Below are positions 1-8,745 of a DNA stretch of 64,000 nt, in pieces. Source of the stretch: Sinobacterium norvegicum (GTDB taxonomy: Bacteria > Pseudomonadota > Gammaproteobacteria > Pseudomonadales > Sinobacteriaceae); the NCBI RefSeq assembly GCF_923077115.1, contig NZ_CAKLPX010000003.1, positions 248,001 through 312,000 of the forward strand, in the 5' to 3' direction. The first letter of the stretch is position 1; the number at the start of each line of letters is the position of its first letter. Made by a program: the position numbers and the translations under genes. The notes beneath the pieces are model-generated. The model had not been told where the DNA came from. It ran no database searches and saw nothing but the letters and a program-made list of their open reading frames with translations.

Positions 1-1
1 C

Positions 2-1639
2 GATATGAACTCGCCGACGGTGAAGCGGGTGGAGGAAGTGCAATTATTGCGCTCGGCGCAGTTTGCCGAAGATGCCGGCCCGATGGCACACCCGATTCGT
101 CCCGCCTCGTTTATTGAAATTTCAAACTTCTATACCTTGACCATCTATGAGAAGGGTGCCGAGGTGGTGCGTATGATTGCCAATCTACTCGGTGAGGACT
201 TGTTTCGCCAGGGCACCGATTTGTACTTCGACCGCTTCGACGGTCAGGCGGTGACCACCGATGATTTCGTCGCCTGTATGGCCGAGGTCAGTGGCCAGGA
301 TTTCAGCCAATTTCAGCACTGGTACGATCAGGCCGGGACACCTCAGCTGGATGTCAGCGGTGAGTATAATGCCGCCGACAAGACCTATACCCTCAGTGTC
401 AGCCAATCCTGTCCGGCGACACCGGGCCAGGCCGATAAACCGGTATTCTTGATTCCCATGGCAACGGCTCTGGTCGGTCGTGACGGTTTGTTGCCGCTGA
501 CGCTTAACGGTGTCGACTGCGGTGAAGAAACCGTGCTGGCCGTCGATCAACAAAGCCAGCAGTTTGTCTTTGAAAACGTCACCGAGGCGCCGGTGCCATC
601 GCTGCTGAGAAATTTCTCGGCTCCGGTGAAACTACGCTTCGATTACAGCCGCGAACAGCTGCTGATGCTGGCGGCGCGTGATAACGACGGCTTCTGTCGT
701 TGGGATGCGATGCAGCAGTTGGCCGTGCAGATTATCAATGAGCAGGCTGTGGCCTGGCGCCAGGGTGAGGCGATCAGCGTCGACAGCTCCCTGCTAACCG
801 CCATTAGAGCACTGTTAGGCGATGCTGAGGCGAATGATAAGGCGATGGTGGCCATGATGATGTCGCTGCCCAGCCTGGCGTATTTAATTGAGTTGTCTCA
901 GCAGGCCGATATCGAAGCCTTACAGGCGGCGAGAGAGAAAGTACGCCTGGCTATCGCGGTAGAGCTGCAAAGCCTGTTGCTGGATTGCTATCACTCGAAC
1001 GTGTCGACGGATGAATACCGCCCGGATGCGACGCAGATTGCGCAACGCAGCCTGAAGAATGCCTGTCTGAGCTACCTCAGTTTATTACCGGATCAGAGTG
1101 CCATCGAGTTGCTGCAGCAGCAGTACCAGCAGGCCGATAATATGACCGATACCATGGCAGCATTAAGCGCCATGGTGAATAGTGATGGCCCGAATGCGGC
1201 CAGTGCCAAGCAGGATATGCTCGATGATTTCTATCACCGCTGGCAGCAAGAGGCATTAGTGGTTAACCAGTGGCTGCAGGTACAGGCGGGTTGTGGTCTG
1301 GCCGGTGGCCTCGACCGTGTGAAGGCGTTAATGCAGCACCCTGCGTTCGATATTAAGAACCCCAACAAGGTGCGTTCCGTGGTGGCGGTGTTCTGTGCTC
1401 AGAATGCGATTAACTTCCACCACAGTGATGGCAGCGGCTATCAGTTCCTTGCCGAACAGGTGATCAGGCTGAACGAACTCAACCCACAGATAGCGGCTCG
1501 TATTATCACGCCGCTGACCAAGTGGCGCAGGTTTGCCCCGGCTCAGGCCGATAATATGCAGGCGGCATTAAAGCAGATTATGGCGGCGCCAAACCTGTCC
1601 AGCGATGTCTATGAGGTGGTGAGTAAAAGCCTGACGTAG
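2..1639 (+). CDS. pepN: Aminopeptidase N (PepN), C-terminal part
   Basis: The open frame runs in from the left edge, so only about the last 545 codons of a protein normally near 870 residues are present. The visible N-terminal end has the M1 metallopeptidase stretch QFAEDAGPMAHPIRP and FYTLTIYEKGAEVVRM, whose YEKGAE tyrosine is the catalytic Tyr of E. coli PepN. The zinc-binding HEXXH and GAMEN motifs lie upstream of the window. The rest is the beta-sandwich and long alpha-helical C-terminal domain of the bacterial PepN subfamily. The enzyme removes N-terminal residues from peptides in the cytoplasm. It ends just before a strong hairpin terminator. Identity rests on close similarity to E. coli PepN around the tyrosine motif. 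Confidence 0.95.
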   Translation, partial: DMNSPTVKRVEEVQLLRSAQFAEDAGPMAHPIRPASFIEISNFYTLTIYEKGAEVVRMIANLLGEDLFRQGTDLYFDRFDGQAVTTDDFVACMAEVSGQDFSQFQHWYDQAGTPQLDVSGEYNAADKTYTLSVSQSCPATPGQADKPVFLIPMATALVGRDGLLPLTLNGVDCGEETVLAVDQQSQQFVFENVTEAPVPSLLRNFSAPVKLRFDYSREQLLMLAARDNDGFCRWDAMQQLAVQIINEQAVAWRQGEAISVDSSLLTAIRALLGDAEANDKAMVAMMMSLPSLAYLIELSQQADIEALQAAREKVRLAIAVELQSLLLDCYHSNVSTDEYRPDATQIAQRSLKNACLSYLSLLPDQSAIELLQQQYQQADNMTDTMAALSAMVNSDGPNAASAKQDMLDDFYHRWQQEALVVNQWLQVQAGCGLAGGLDRVKALMQHPAFDIKNPNKVRSVVAVFCAQNAINFHHSDGSGYQFLAEQVIRLNELNPQIAARIITPLTKWRRFAPAQADNMQAALKQIMAAPNLSSDVYEVVSKSLT

Positions 1640-1654
1640 GGCGTTAGGAAAAAA

Positions 1655-1686
1655 CAAAAAAGCCGCCTTTATCGGCGGCTTTTTTG
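1655..1686. terminator. Bidirectional intrinsic terminator between pepN and degV
   Basis: A GC-rich stem (AGCCGCC pairing with GGCGGCT, 1661-1667 and 1674-1680) is flanked by an A-run on the left and a T-run on the right. It can therefore end transcription of pepN on the plus strand and of the convergent DegV gene on the minus strand. Confidence 0.9.
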
Positions 1687-1715
1687 TCGCAGTCGTTGGT
1701 GAAAACCAAGGGGGT

Positions 1716-2660
1716 TTAGAATATCGCTTCGTGCGGAGGGGTGTCGCAGGAGACAGCAATACTAATGGTACCAGGGCCCAGGTTAACCGCACCGGTCAGC
1801 CCCATCATACAGGTAATCAGTTCGACACTCTTCTCCTCACACAGTGCTTGCAACGAGGCGAAGCCTTCAAATTCATTCAGTTTCTCGACATCGTCAGCAA
1901 TACTGAGCACCACGGTATTGTGGCTCAGGCCTTTCTCTATCTGCTTGCAGGCAACACTGAACATTAAGTTGATGGCCTTGGTATGGCCACGAACCTTGGC
2001 GACAGGGAAGGTATCATCGTCTTTGGCGCATAGTATGGGGGTGATCTCTAATGCCTTGCCAAAGGTGGCGGCGGCCCAGCTGATGCTTTTATCACCGCGT
2101 TGCTTGATGCGGCTGCGCAAATAGGCGACATCCGGGGGTACGGCATAGGCATAGACCGTGTCTTTGAACTTCTCAACTGACTTTCGCAGCTCGGACTTGG
2201 TGACACCGTCTTGGATCAGTTCACTGGATTTAACCGCCAGCAGACCCTGGCCAGCAAATACGGTGCCGGTGTTAATGACGCGCATACCGAAGGTGGTATT
2301 GGGGTTGGCCTTGTACTTCTTATACTCACCAAGCACCTTAAAAGAGGCGTCTCTGGCGTTGCTAAATAAGGGGCTGCGACTCTGGGCAACAGTTTCAACC
2401 AGTGCAAAATCATGGCCGGGTACGAGTTTTTCCAGTACAAACTGGCTCATCTCGTCACTTTCCCAGGCGACGCTGTAGCCTTTTCTGTCATTGGCTGTCA
2501 GCTTCTGAGAGAAAAAGTCGCGCAGCACTTCAGGGTCTTTATTATCTACAAACTCTTTGCCATCGATGAGAATAGTAATAGGCAGGATTTCAATATTATT
2601 TTTATCGAGGTAGCTTTTCGGCAGGTCACAACCCGCGTCGACAACAAGAACAGCGCTCAT
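1716..2660 (-). CDS. DegV family protein (fatty-acid-binding fold)
   Basis: A 314-residue protein of the DegV/FakB-like family, whose members bind a fatty acid between two alpha/beta domains. Family signatures are the N-terminal VLVVDAGCDLP (usual form xTDSxxDLP), the central NTGTVFAGQGLLAV segment (usual DSxxxSxGxGLLV) and RGHTKAIN near residue 220. The frame stays open 48 codons further upstream, but the ATG at 2660 has a GGAG Shine-Dalgarno 7 bases away and starts exactly where the family does, so I use it. No FakA-like kinase is nearby. In gammaproteobacteria the physiological role is unclear, so the ligand is inferred from family only. Confidence 0.88.
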   Translation of the reverse strand: MSAVLVVDAGCDLPKSYLDKNNIEILPITILIDGKEFVDNKDPEVLRDFFSQKLTANDRKGYSVAWESDEMSQFVLEKLVPGHDFALVETVAQSRSPLFSNARDASFKVLGEYKKYKANPNTTFGMRVINTGTVFAGQGLLAVKSSELIQDGVTKSELRKSVEKFKDTVYAYAVPPDVAYLRSRIKQRGDKSISWAAATFGKALEITPILCAKDDDTFPVAKVRGHTKAINLMFSVACKQIEKGLSHNTVVLSIADDVEKLNEFEGFASLQALCEEKSVELITCMMGLTGAVNLGPGTISIAVSCDTPPHEAIF

Positions 2661-3141
2661 AAAGTAACTCCAATAGCAGTGCAGTAAAGCCAGTACTCGG
2701 CGACTGAAGACCGGGATGGTCTCTACGGCGTCGTTGGTACTTTTGTTATGGTTTCGATTTTGCAAGAAAATATGTGGCGTGTCAAAAAACAACGACTGCA
2801 TCACACAGTCAATATATTCAATCTGTTAATAGGTGCCAATGTACTAGGTGATAACTTGTTGTTTTAGAATGATATCGCGAAAACAAACAAGACAAAATTA
2901 ATTTTAACCGTGACATGGCTATTTTGTAATATTGGTCAATCAGGCGGGGACGTGAGGAATCTGTCGACTGGCTCTCGAAAATGACTGTTAATCTATTTTA
3001 TTGCTGAATGTTGCGCTACATCTCAGCCGTTAGGAGTGCTGGTACACAGCTTGGTAATAGAGTTAAGAAGATGATTTATAGGCACTATATACTGGAAAAA
3101 AAGTAATAAGCCCTGTTTGATAATCGCTTAAGGGCAAGGAT
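2661..3141. other. Intergenic region, divergent promoters presumed
   Basis: About 480 bases, clearly more AT-rich than the flanking genes, between the DegV gene (minus) and the SH3/beta-barrel gene (plus). No credible ORF, RNA gene or repeat is visible. It probably carries the promoters of both neighbours, but I cannot place convincing -35/-10 pairs. Confidence 0.5.
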
Positions 3142-3948
3142 GTGGTGTTGAAGAAGAAAATACTGTGGCTGTTGGCGACGGCAATGCCGGCGCTTTCGCT
3201 GGCCGCTGAAGAGGTTCAACCAGAACCCGTCAGTACCGTTGATGAGCAACAGCATGAGGTCTCTTATCATGTGTTGATGCTTGAGGTTATCGACCCCTAT
3301 GCCGATGTTCATTCCGGGCCGGCCATGGGTTATCCGGTGCTGAATGTGATCGAGCAGGGAGAGACCGTCGAGGTGTTAACTCGCCGGCCGGATTGGTATG
3401 AGGTGCGAGATCAGCGTGGACGTCGCGGCTGGATCAGTGCCAAACAATTATCCCGTACCCTGCAGTCGACGGGTGAGCCTGTCGATCTGCCGTCTGTTGG
3501 CTATGGCGATTACTTAAAGAATAGCTGGCAGCTTGGTTTTTCTGCCGGGCAGTTTAGTGGTGGCGAGCTCAAGGGGGCAGACCTCTTTACCGTGGCGGCG
3601 GGTTATCGATTATTTTCATGGTTGTCTGCAGAGGCAGAGTGGGGGCAGCTGTACAGCGCTGACATTAAAGGCTCTATGTACGGAGCCAATATATTATTAG
3701 AGCCAATGTCACATTGGCGTTTGTCACCGGTATTGGTCTTGGGTGGCGGTAATATGGATTTACAAGAACAACCAAAATTGACGCCGTTGTTGGCAGATCA
3801 GTCCACTTTTTTCAATGTTGGGTTGGGTGCTAATTATTATATGGGGCGTAATTTTGTCATACGTGGTGAATACCGCTGGTATTCGATGAGTGAAGATAAG
3901 GCACTGGATATTGAATCATGGAAAATAGGCTTCAACGCGTTCTTTTAG
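3142..3948 (+). CDS. SH3-domain outer-membrane beta-barrel protein
   Basis: A 268-residue exported protein. It has a signal peptide (LKKKILWLLATAMPALSLAAE), a bacterial SH3 domain (about residues 47-110; VIDPYADVHSGPAMGYPVL, then GRRGWISAKQL), and a C-terminal half of alternating aromatic/hydrophobic strands ending in Phe, typical of an outer-membrane beta-barrel. The start is GTG at 3142 with AAGGG 7 bases upstream; GTG 3145 is an alternative. The next gene begins inside its last 31 bases, so the two are translationally coupled. It belongs to the envelope cluster and may place an SH3 peptidoglycan- or protein-binding module under the outer membrane. Confidence 0.75.
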   Translation: MVLKKKILWLLATAMPALSLAAEEVQPEPVSTVDEQQHEVSYHVLMLEVIDPYADVHSGPAMGYPVLNVIEQGETVEVLTRRPDWYEVRDQRGRRGWISAKQLSRTLQSTGEPVDLPSVGYGDYLKNSWQLGFSAGQFSGGELKGADLFTVAAGYRLFSWLSAEAEWGQLYSADIKGSMYGANILLEPMSHWRLSPVLVLGGGNMDLQEQPKLTPLLADQSTFFNVGLGANYYMGRNFVIRGEYRWYSMSEDKALDIESWKIGFNAFF

Positions 3949-4529
3949 CGACAAAATCAATACTGTTAGCTTCAGCTATCGTGGGCAGCAGTGCTGTTGC
4001 TGCCGACGGAGAGATAACCGCTTCGTCGATTGATAGCGAGGTGTTTGATGCTGGTGTGTATCTGGGTGTGGTCAATATCGATAATTTCTCCAGCGAGGCG
4101 GTGGTTGGGGCGGCGCTGACTTTTCAGGCGTCGGAGTCTTTTTTCTTACAATTTACCGGTGCTATGACGGCAGAAACAGCGCCCTCCTCTTATGAGAAAA
4201 GTCAGGGTGAGCTGTTTACTGGCAGTGATCGATCCTATCGCAGCTATGATTTTTTGTTAGGCTATAAATTGCTCAAGGGTGAGGTGTTTCTTACCGAGGG
4301 TAACCCCAGTCTTGGTTCGCTCTATCTTATCGGTGGCGTGGGTAACAGTGATTACGGTGGTGAATCCAATTTCACCTATACCGTCGGTGTAGGGTATCAA
4401 ATAGAGTTTATGCGTCGCTACGTTTGGCGTCTGGATTACCGTGACCGTATCTACAGCTCGGATTTATTATCCAAGGATAAGACAGTGCATAATACTCAGT
4501 TAACGACGGGCTTGAGTTACTTGTTCTAG
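3918..4529 (+). CDS. Outer-membrane beta-barrel domain protein (first paralogue)
   Basis: A 203-residue protein with a cleavable signal peptide (hydrophobic core LLASAIVGSSA, cleavage near AVAA-DG) followed by about eight amphipathic strands, ending SYLF with the C-terminal aromatic needed for outer-membrane insertion. It resembles the TIGR04565-like beta-barrel family found with TPR/ExbB/ExbD clusters. It is a paralogue of the protein at 5494-6144; both carry LLGYKLLKG/LLAGYNILPG and a strand ending in YRDRIY/FKDIIF. The start ATG lies within the preceding gene. A terminator follows directly. Confidence 0.75.
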   Translation: MENRLQRVLLATKSILLASAIVGSSAVAADGEITASSIDSEVFDAGVYLGVVNIDNFSSEAVVGAALTFQASESFFLQFTGAMTAETAPSSYEKSQGELFTGSDRSYRSYDFLLGYKLLKGEVFLTEGNPSLGSLYLIGGVGNSDYGGESNFTYTVGVGYQIEFMRRYVWRLDYRDRIYSSDLLSKDKTVHNTQLTTGLSYLF

Positions 4530-4542
4530 CGTTAACGGTTAA

Positions 4543-4572
4543 CAAAAAAAAGAGCCTAGGCTCTTTTTTTTG
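4543..4572. terminator. Bidirectional intrinsic terminator
   Basis: The perfect palindrome AGAGCCTAGGCTCT (4551-4564) has eight A on the left and eight T on the right. It separates the plus-strand beta-barrel pair from the convergent fibro-slime gene. Confidence 0.88.
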
Positions 4573-4654
4573 TGCTCAACATTAAGCGAAATTAGAAGCG
4601 GCAAAAAAGGCCGAGGCCTTTTCCACCGCTATGGGAGAGGGTGCTTATTGCAGA

Positions 4655-5470
4655 TTATAAACACTGAAGATTGATGCTGGTTTGAAATTTAAAATTTGAC
4701 TCGGTGGTGTGTCGCTCAGCGAAGAAAAGGTCGAAGCTGTAGCGGTTGCCCACGTCGATACCGAGGTCGTCGGCAATATCGTCGAGGCTGATGGTACGTT
4801 CGATGACGCCGTGAACGCCACCAATATCGATGGCTAAGATGCCGTTAATGTAGACAAATAAATCATCGTCGCCGCGGAAGGTAAAAACCTCACCACCGTT
4901 ATAGTCGAACTTCAAATGGGTTTCGAGGGTGAAGTGATAATTGTGACCATTGATCTTGTCCTCGGGTTTTGGCTTCCAGCCGCCCCAGCCACCTTCCGGT
5001 TGAAACCAACCGTTGAGGCTGGTGATTTCATCGCTTCTTAATATGGGGTCATCCCAGCCCATATTATCAATGGGGAAAAAGCTACTATTGCTGTATTCCC
5101 ACACATTGGGTGCGATTTCTGTCAATTGAAGAGACAGTGGGATGGCAATGTTTACCTGCTCAACATTGCGGTACCACTGATCGAAATTATATTTTCCTGT
5201 GGTTGTTTCGGTGTCGCTGTCACTGGCGTAAACGGGGCGACCATCACTGCCCAGTTCGCGCTCAACAATACCGTAGTCCTCACCAATAAAGGCTTCAAAG
5301 TCAGGGTGAGAGGCCTTGAAGTCTCGTATGACAATGGGGATTACCCGCTTGCCGATATCGCCTATCTTGCATTCGCAGGCATCGCCGTAATCACCGTCGG
5401 CGGCCCAGCCGGAGCTTAGGGCAAGGGTTGATACCGCAGTTGTAAGCAAACTCTTTGTGGCAAATCGCAT
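4655..5470 (-). CDS. Fibro-slime domain secreted protein (PA14-like)
   Basis: A 271-residue exported protein. After the signal peptide (MRFATKSLLTTAVSTLALSS, cleavage near GWA-AD) comes a full fibro-slime domain: IPIVIRDFKASHPDFEAF near the start, then FNQW-like YNFDQWYRNV, YHFTLETHLKFDYNGGEVF, FRGDDDLFVYINGILAIDIGG and FDLFFAERHTTESNFKFQTS. The domain was named from Fibrobacter and Dictyostelium slime proteins and has a PA14-type fold, usually carbohydrate- or matrix-binding. I take the ATG at 5470 because AAGGA lies 8 bases upstream and the signal peptide starts there. The upstream ATG at 5494 overlaps the preceding stop but lacks a ribosome site. It is cotranscribed with the beta-barrel protein at 5494-6144. 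Confidence 0.85.
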   Translation of the reverse strand: MRFATKSLLTTAVSTLALSSGWAADGDYGDACECKIGDIGKRVIPIVIRDFKASHPDFEAFIGEDYGIVERELGSDGRPVYASDSDTETTTGKYNFDQWYRNVEQVNIAIPLSLQLTEIAPNVWEYSNSSFFPIDNMGWDDPILRSDEITSLNGWFQPEGGWGGWKPKPEDKINGHNYHFTLETHLKFDYNGGEVFTFRGDDDLFVYINGILAIDIGGVHGVIERTISLDDIADDLGIDVGNRYSFDLFFAERHTTESNFKFQTSINLQCL

Positions 5471-5493
5471 AGGGCTGGTCCTTGATGTCGACA

Positions 5494-6144
5494 TTAGAAG
5501 CGATAATTCAGTGTCACACTGGCTTCGAGGTTGTTGGTGATTTTTTGATCATTGAGAAAATCGCGCTGAAAAATAATATCCTTGAAGTCGATACTGCCGG
5601 CTAGGCTGGGGCTAAGCAGCAGTCGATAGCTGGCGCCAACAATGGCGCCAACGTTGCTGTCACCGGCAAAATTAATGTTGCTGGCGCCGGCTAATAAGAA
5701 GATACCTGAGGTAAATTTATGGCCGCCCATATAGCTTCTGCCGGGCAGGATGTTGTAACCGGCGAGCAAGTTGGTCTGGCTAAACGTTCGTTCGCCGCTC
5801 TTGATAAAAGAGCTGCCGCTATTTTTTTCGAATTCAGCTTTTTCAATATTGCCGGTAGTGTAAGCGAGCTGTGCAAACAGTCTGTCGGAGATAAAATAAT
5901 TAAGCTGTAGGCCGTAGTTGTAGCTGCTACCAAAATCTTCAACCGACAGGGCGCCAGCATTGATGCCAATTTCTATGTCGTGACGCTTATAGCCAATTCT
6001 CTGGGTTTTAGTGTGTTGAGACTTTGGCTCTATGATTGTGACGCTGTCGTTACTGATAGCCTGGCTGTCTGCGGTGGCGGTAAATGACAGAAGGCAGCTG
6101 GTCAGCATTAAAGATGACATGGGTAATAAAAAGCGTGGCAACAT
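5494..6144 (-). CDS. Outer-membrane beta-barrel domain protein (second paralogue)
   Basis: A 216-residue protein with a signal peptide (SSLMLTSCLLSFTATA-DS), a short basic linker and an eight-strand-like barrel ending VTLNYRF, a textbook C-terminal Phe. The pattern GRSYMGGHKFTSGIFLLAGASN matches the first paralogue at 3918-4529. Its TAA stop abuts the fibro-slime frame, so the pair forms a two-gene operon read away from the long plus-strand cluster. A plausible role, by inference only, is exporting or anchoring the fibro-slime protein. Confidence 0.78.
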   Translation of the reverse strand: MLPRFLLPMSSLMLTSCLLSFTATADSQAISNDSVTIIEPKSQHTKTQRIGYKRHDIEIGINAGALSVEDFGSSYNYGLQLNYFISDRLFAQLAYTTGNIEKAEFEKNSGSSFIKSGERTFSQTNLLAGYNILPGRSYMGGHKFTSGIFLLAGASNINFAGDSNVGAIVGASYRLLLSPSLAGSIDFKDIIFQRDFLNDQKITNNLEASVTLNYRF

Positions 6145-6416
6145 CGGTGTCTCATTAATAATTTATTTTTTTACATTCTACCTGATGAATGTAAAACCTA
6201 CCGAGAACCAGTACGATGCCAAGTGTTAACGAAATCACTATATGGCTTGTTTTTAAGTGGTTATGATGAAAAATGAGTGCTTGTCGTCGTTTTTGCTGCA
6301 ACTATCTTCGAAAGATGTGAGCAAACCGATAAAAATTAAAATTGAATAATATTTCTAATAGCATTTTTTGCATAATTCTCTGACAACAATATAATTTGTT
6401 TTGCTTGGATGTAAAT
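6145..6416. promoter_or_regulatory. Divergent intergenic region of the envelope cluster
   Basis: About 270 AT-rich bases between the minus-strand beta-barrel gene and the plus-strand operon that runs to 15492. It should hold both promoters. I cannot name a defined site with confidence. Confidence 0.4.
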
Positions 6417-7013
6417 ATGTCGCTTGATCTCATCTATAGGCTCGCCTTGTCGATGCTGTTTGTTCTGACTGTCGCGCTTTATTCGATATTGGCCTATGCC
6501 GAGGGTGATAGTAATGTGGATTTTTCTGTACAGAAAATATCTGAGGCTGAAGCCAGTGCTCGCGCAGAAGTACTGCGCCTGTCGAATGAGATTCAATCAC
6601 TGAAGAAAGACGTGATTGCCATCAATCAGACCGTGAGGGTGATGGAAGAGAAGATATTGTTCCCAACCACGACCAAATATGCGGTGTTCTTATCGGTTAA
6701 AGGGGGGGAGTTTTTCAGCTTGGAGAGCGTTAAATTAAAGCTAGATGGCAAGCTGGTTGCCTCCCATCTTTACTCGGAGAAGCAGCGAAACTCTCTCAAG
6801 CGAGGCGGTGTACAGCAACTTTATATCACCAATATTAACCAGGGTAAGCATTCGGCGACGGCCTTCTTTACTGGTTTTGGTAGTGATGGTCGTCCCTATA
6901 AGCGTGCTCAGAGCCTCGACTTTGTAAAGTCGGGTTCCGGCCAGTATTTAGAGCTATCGATAGTGGATGATTTTTCTAAGCAGGAACCCTCATTTGAAAT
7001 TACCCAGTGGTAA
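6417..7013 (+). CDS. Periplasmic coiled-coil protein, function unknown
   Basis: A 198-residue protein with one N-terminal hydrophobic segment (about residues 5-27, signal peptide or anchor, LSMLFVLTVALYSILAYAE), a coiled coil at about residues 40-80 (heptads around EVLRLSNEIQSLKKDV) and a beta-rich C-terminal domain. The ATG at 6417 is preferred over the upstream TTG at 6396 because GGA sits 7 bases before it. It opens the plus-strand operon, ending 4 bases before the next start. I do not recognise a family with a proven function. Confidence 0.7.
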   Translation: MSLDLIYRLALSMLFVLTVALYSILAYAEGDSNVDFSVQKISEAEASARAEVLRLSNEIQSLKKDVIAINQTVRVMEEKILFPTTTKYAVFLSVKGGEFFSLESVKLKLDGKLVASHLYSEKQRNSLKRGGVQQLYITNINQGKHSATAFFTGFGSDGRPYKRAQSLDFVKSGSGQYLELSIVDDFSKQEPSFEITQW

Positions 7014-7017
7014 CCCG

Positions 7018-8745
7018 ATGAAGCCTCTGATGTTGTTGTTAATTTCCGTATTTTTTCTCAGCGTCAATGCAGTGGCAAACCCTGTTTTAGTTGCTTATTC
7101 TGAGGCTGAAATCGAACAGCAACGCCAGCAGCTTGCCTACGGTGAAGTGCTGTTTCATTATTATTCTCAGGATTATTTTTCGGCTTTAATCGGTCAGAGC
7201 TATCTACGTCACCAGAGTAATCGTCTGGCACTGTCTGCGGATGGTCGGGTGTTAGAGGGGGGGATGCTGCTTTCCTACGGTGTAGCCGATGAGGCCTATA
7301 CCATTTTTGATCAGTTGCTGGCGACCAATCAGCCGGAGTTAACCGCCAACCGGGCCTGGTATTATCTGGCCAAGTTGCAGTACCACAAGTCGAATAATAC
7401 CGCTGCGCTACAGTCGCTGAGTAATGTCTCTGGTAATATCCCCGCCGACTTACACCCCCAATATCACTACCTGGCCAGTCTGCTCAATATCTCTGGTTTA
7501 CACCTAACGGCGGCAGAGGGTTTTTTGCAGGGGGCGCTAAAGGACACGCCTTACTATCCTTATTTAGTGTTTAATATCGCCATTGCCAAATTACGTCAGG
7601 GCGATACCGCTGCGGCTGCGAGGGGGCTGCATGAGGTGGCTGCTATCGCCGGTATCAGTGTAGAGACAGCGGTGTTGGCCGACAGAGCTCGGCACGGTCT
7701 GGCGCAGATTGCGATTGGTAATAAAAATTACGCCGAGGCCTGGTTTCAACTGCAGGATATTCGCACCACTGGCCTGTATTCCAATCGTGGCTTACTCAGT
7801 TATGCCTGGGCTGCTATAAAGCTCAAAGACTTTAATCAAGCCGTTGCTGCTTTGATGGCCTTGGATAATCGCTCGATTGCCATCGCCGAGGTGCAGGAGG
7901 CCAAGGTGTTATTAGGCCATTTGTATGAGCAACAAAAAGCACCGAGAATGGCGCTTAAGCACTATTTGTTAGCCGAAAAAGAATTTAAACATGGCGTCAA
8001 CTTGGTAAATCAGGCGAAGGCGATTATTGCCAAGCAAGATGTACCGCGTGAGTTTGTCACCAATCTCGAAGCCATTATGGATGAGTCAGACTGGTATGGC
8101 TCTCAACCAACGGTGGATTACAGTAAGCTGACACCGTTTCTGATCGATTTAATGGCCAGCAACGCTTTTCAAGAGACGCTACGTGAACTGGCAGATCTCT
8201 ATGCGATACAAAAAAATCTTAATTATTGGCATGGTCAAAAGCAGCAACACCTGCTGGTTGTCAATAATCGCGACTCCATCAAAGCCTATAACCGTGTTAG
8301 GGAAGTGCGTGATAGCAGTCGCAATGTTTCTGAGCAATTGGCCGAACAGTTTGCAGAATTCAACCTCTATACGCTGGTGCTTGAACCCGAGCAAAAAAAG
8401 CGTTTCACCGCGCTGCAGCAGAGCACGGGTAAACAATTGGTGCTGCTGAATAGCCGCATTAACCAGTTAGAACAGCTAAAAAAACCCTATGTTCAGCTAC
8501 CCGAGAACAAAGTATTGGTAACCGATACCCATCGTCGTATCAGTCAGTTACAGCAGCGAACCGACGGTTATATTCGTCGCTTGGAGCCGGTAATGCGCCA
8601 GCTGGTTGATGCCGAATTAGACAAACATTTAGATCGTATGAGCTATTACTGGGCGCAGGCAAGATTAGCCAAGGCACGCTTATATGACACCACGCTGATG
8701 ACGTTAGATCAGGCAAAACAAGGGCAACAGGCGGTAGATAGCTGA
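7018..8745 (+). CDS. Periplasmic tetratricopeptide-repeat protein
   Basis: A 575-residue exported protein. The signal peptide (MKPLMLLLISVFFLSVNAVA) is followed by repeated helix pairs with the TPR pattern, for example GEVLFHYYSQDYFSALIG, ANRAWYYLAKLQYHKSNN and YPYLVFNIAIAKLRQGD; the C-terminal third is a long predicted coiled coil. The ATG at 7018 is 4 bases after the previous stop. Its TGA overlaps the next ATG (TGATG). It is probably a scaffold of the trans-envelope complex encoded here, comparable in position to TPR proteins of Glt-type machines. Confidence 0.8.
   Translation: MKPLMLLLISVFFLSVNAVANPVLVAYSEAEIEQQRQQLAYGEVLFHYYSQDYFSALIGQSYLRHQSNRLALSADGRVLEGGMLLSYGVADEAYTIFDQLLATNQPELTANRAWYYLAKLQYHKSNNTAALQSLSNVSGNIPADLHPQYHYLASLLNISGLHLTAAEGFLQGALKDTPYYPYLVFNIAIAKLRQGDTAAAARGLHEVAAIAGISVETAVLADRARHGLAQIAIGNKNYAEAWFQLQDIRTTGLYSNRGLLSYAWAAIKLKDFNQAVAALMALDNRSIAIAEVQEAKVLLGHLYEQQKAPRMALKHYLLAEKEFKHGVNLVNQAKAIIAKQDVPREFVTNLEAIMDESDWYGSQPTVDYSKLTPFLIDLMASNAFQETLRELADLYAIQKNLNYWHGQKQQHLLVVNNRDSIKAYNRVREVRDSSRNVSEQLAEQFAEFNLYTLVLEPEQKKRFTALQQSTGKQLVLLNSRINQLEQLKKPYVQLPENKVLVTDTHRRISQLQQRTDGYIRRLEPVMRQLVDAELDKHLDRMSYYWAQARLAKARLYDTTLMTLDQAKQGQQAVDS

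Noticed and set aside
185-553. 122-codon minus-strand ORF inside pepN
   Set aside because: It lies wholly in the well-supported pepN coding region and has no family features.
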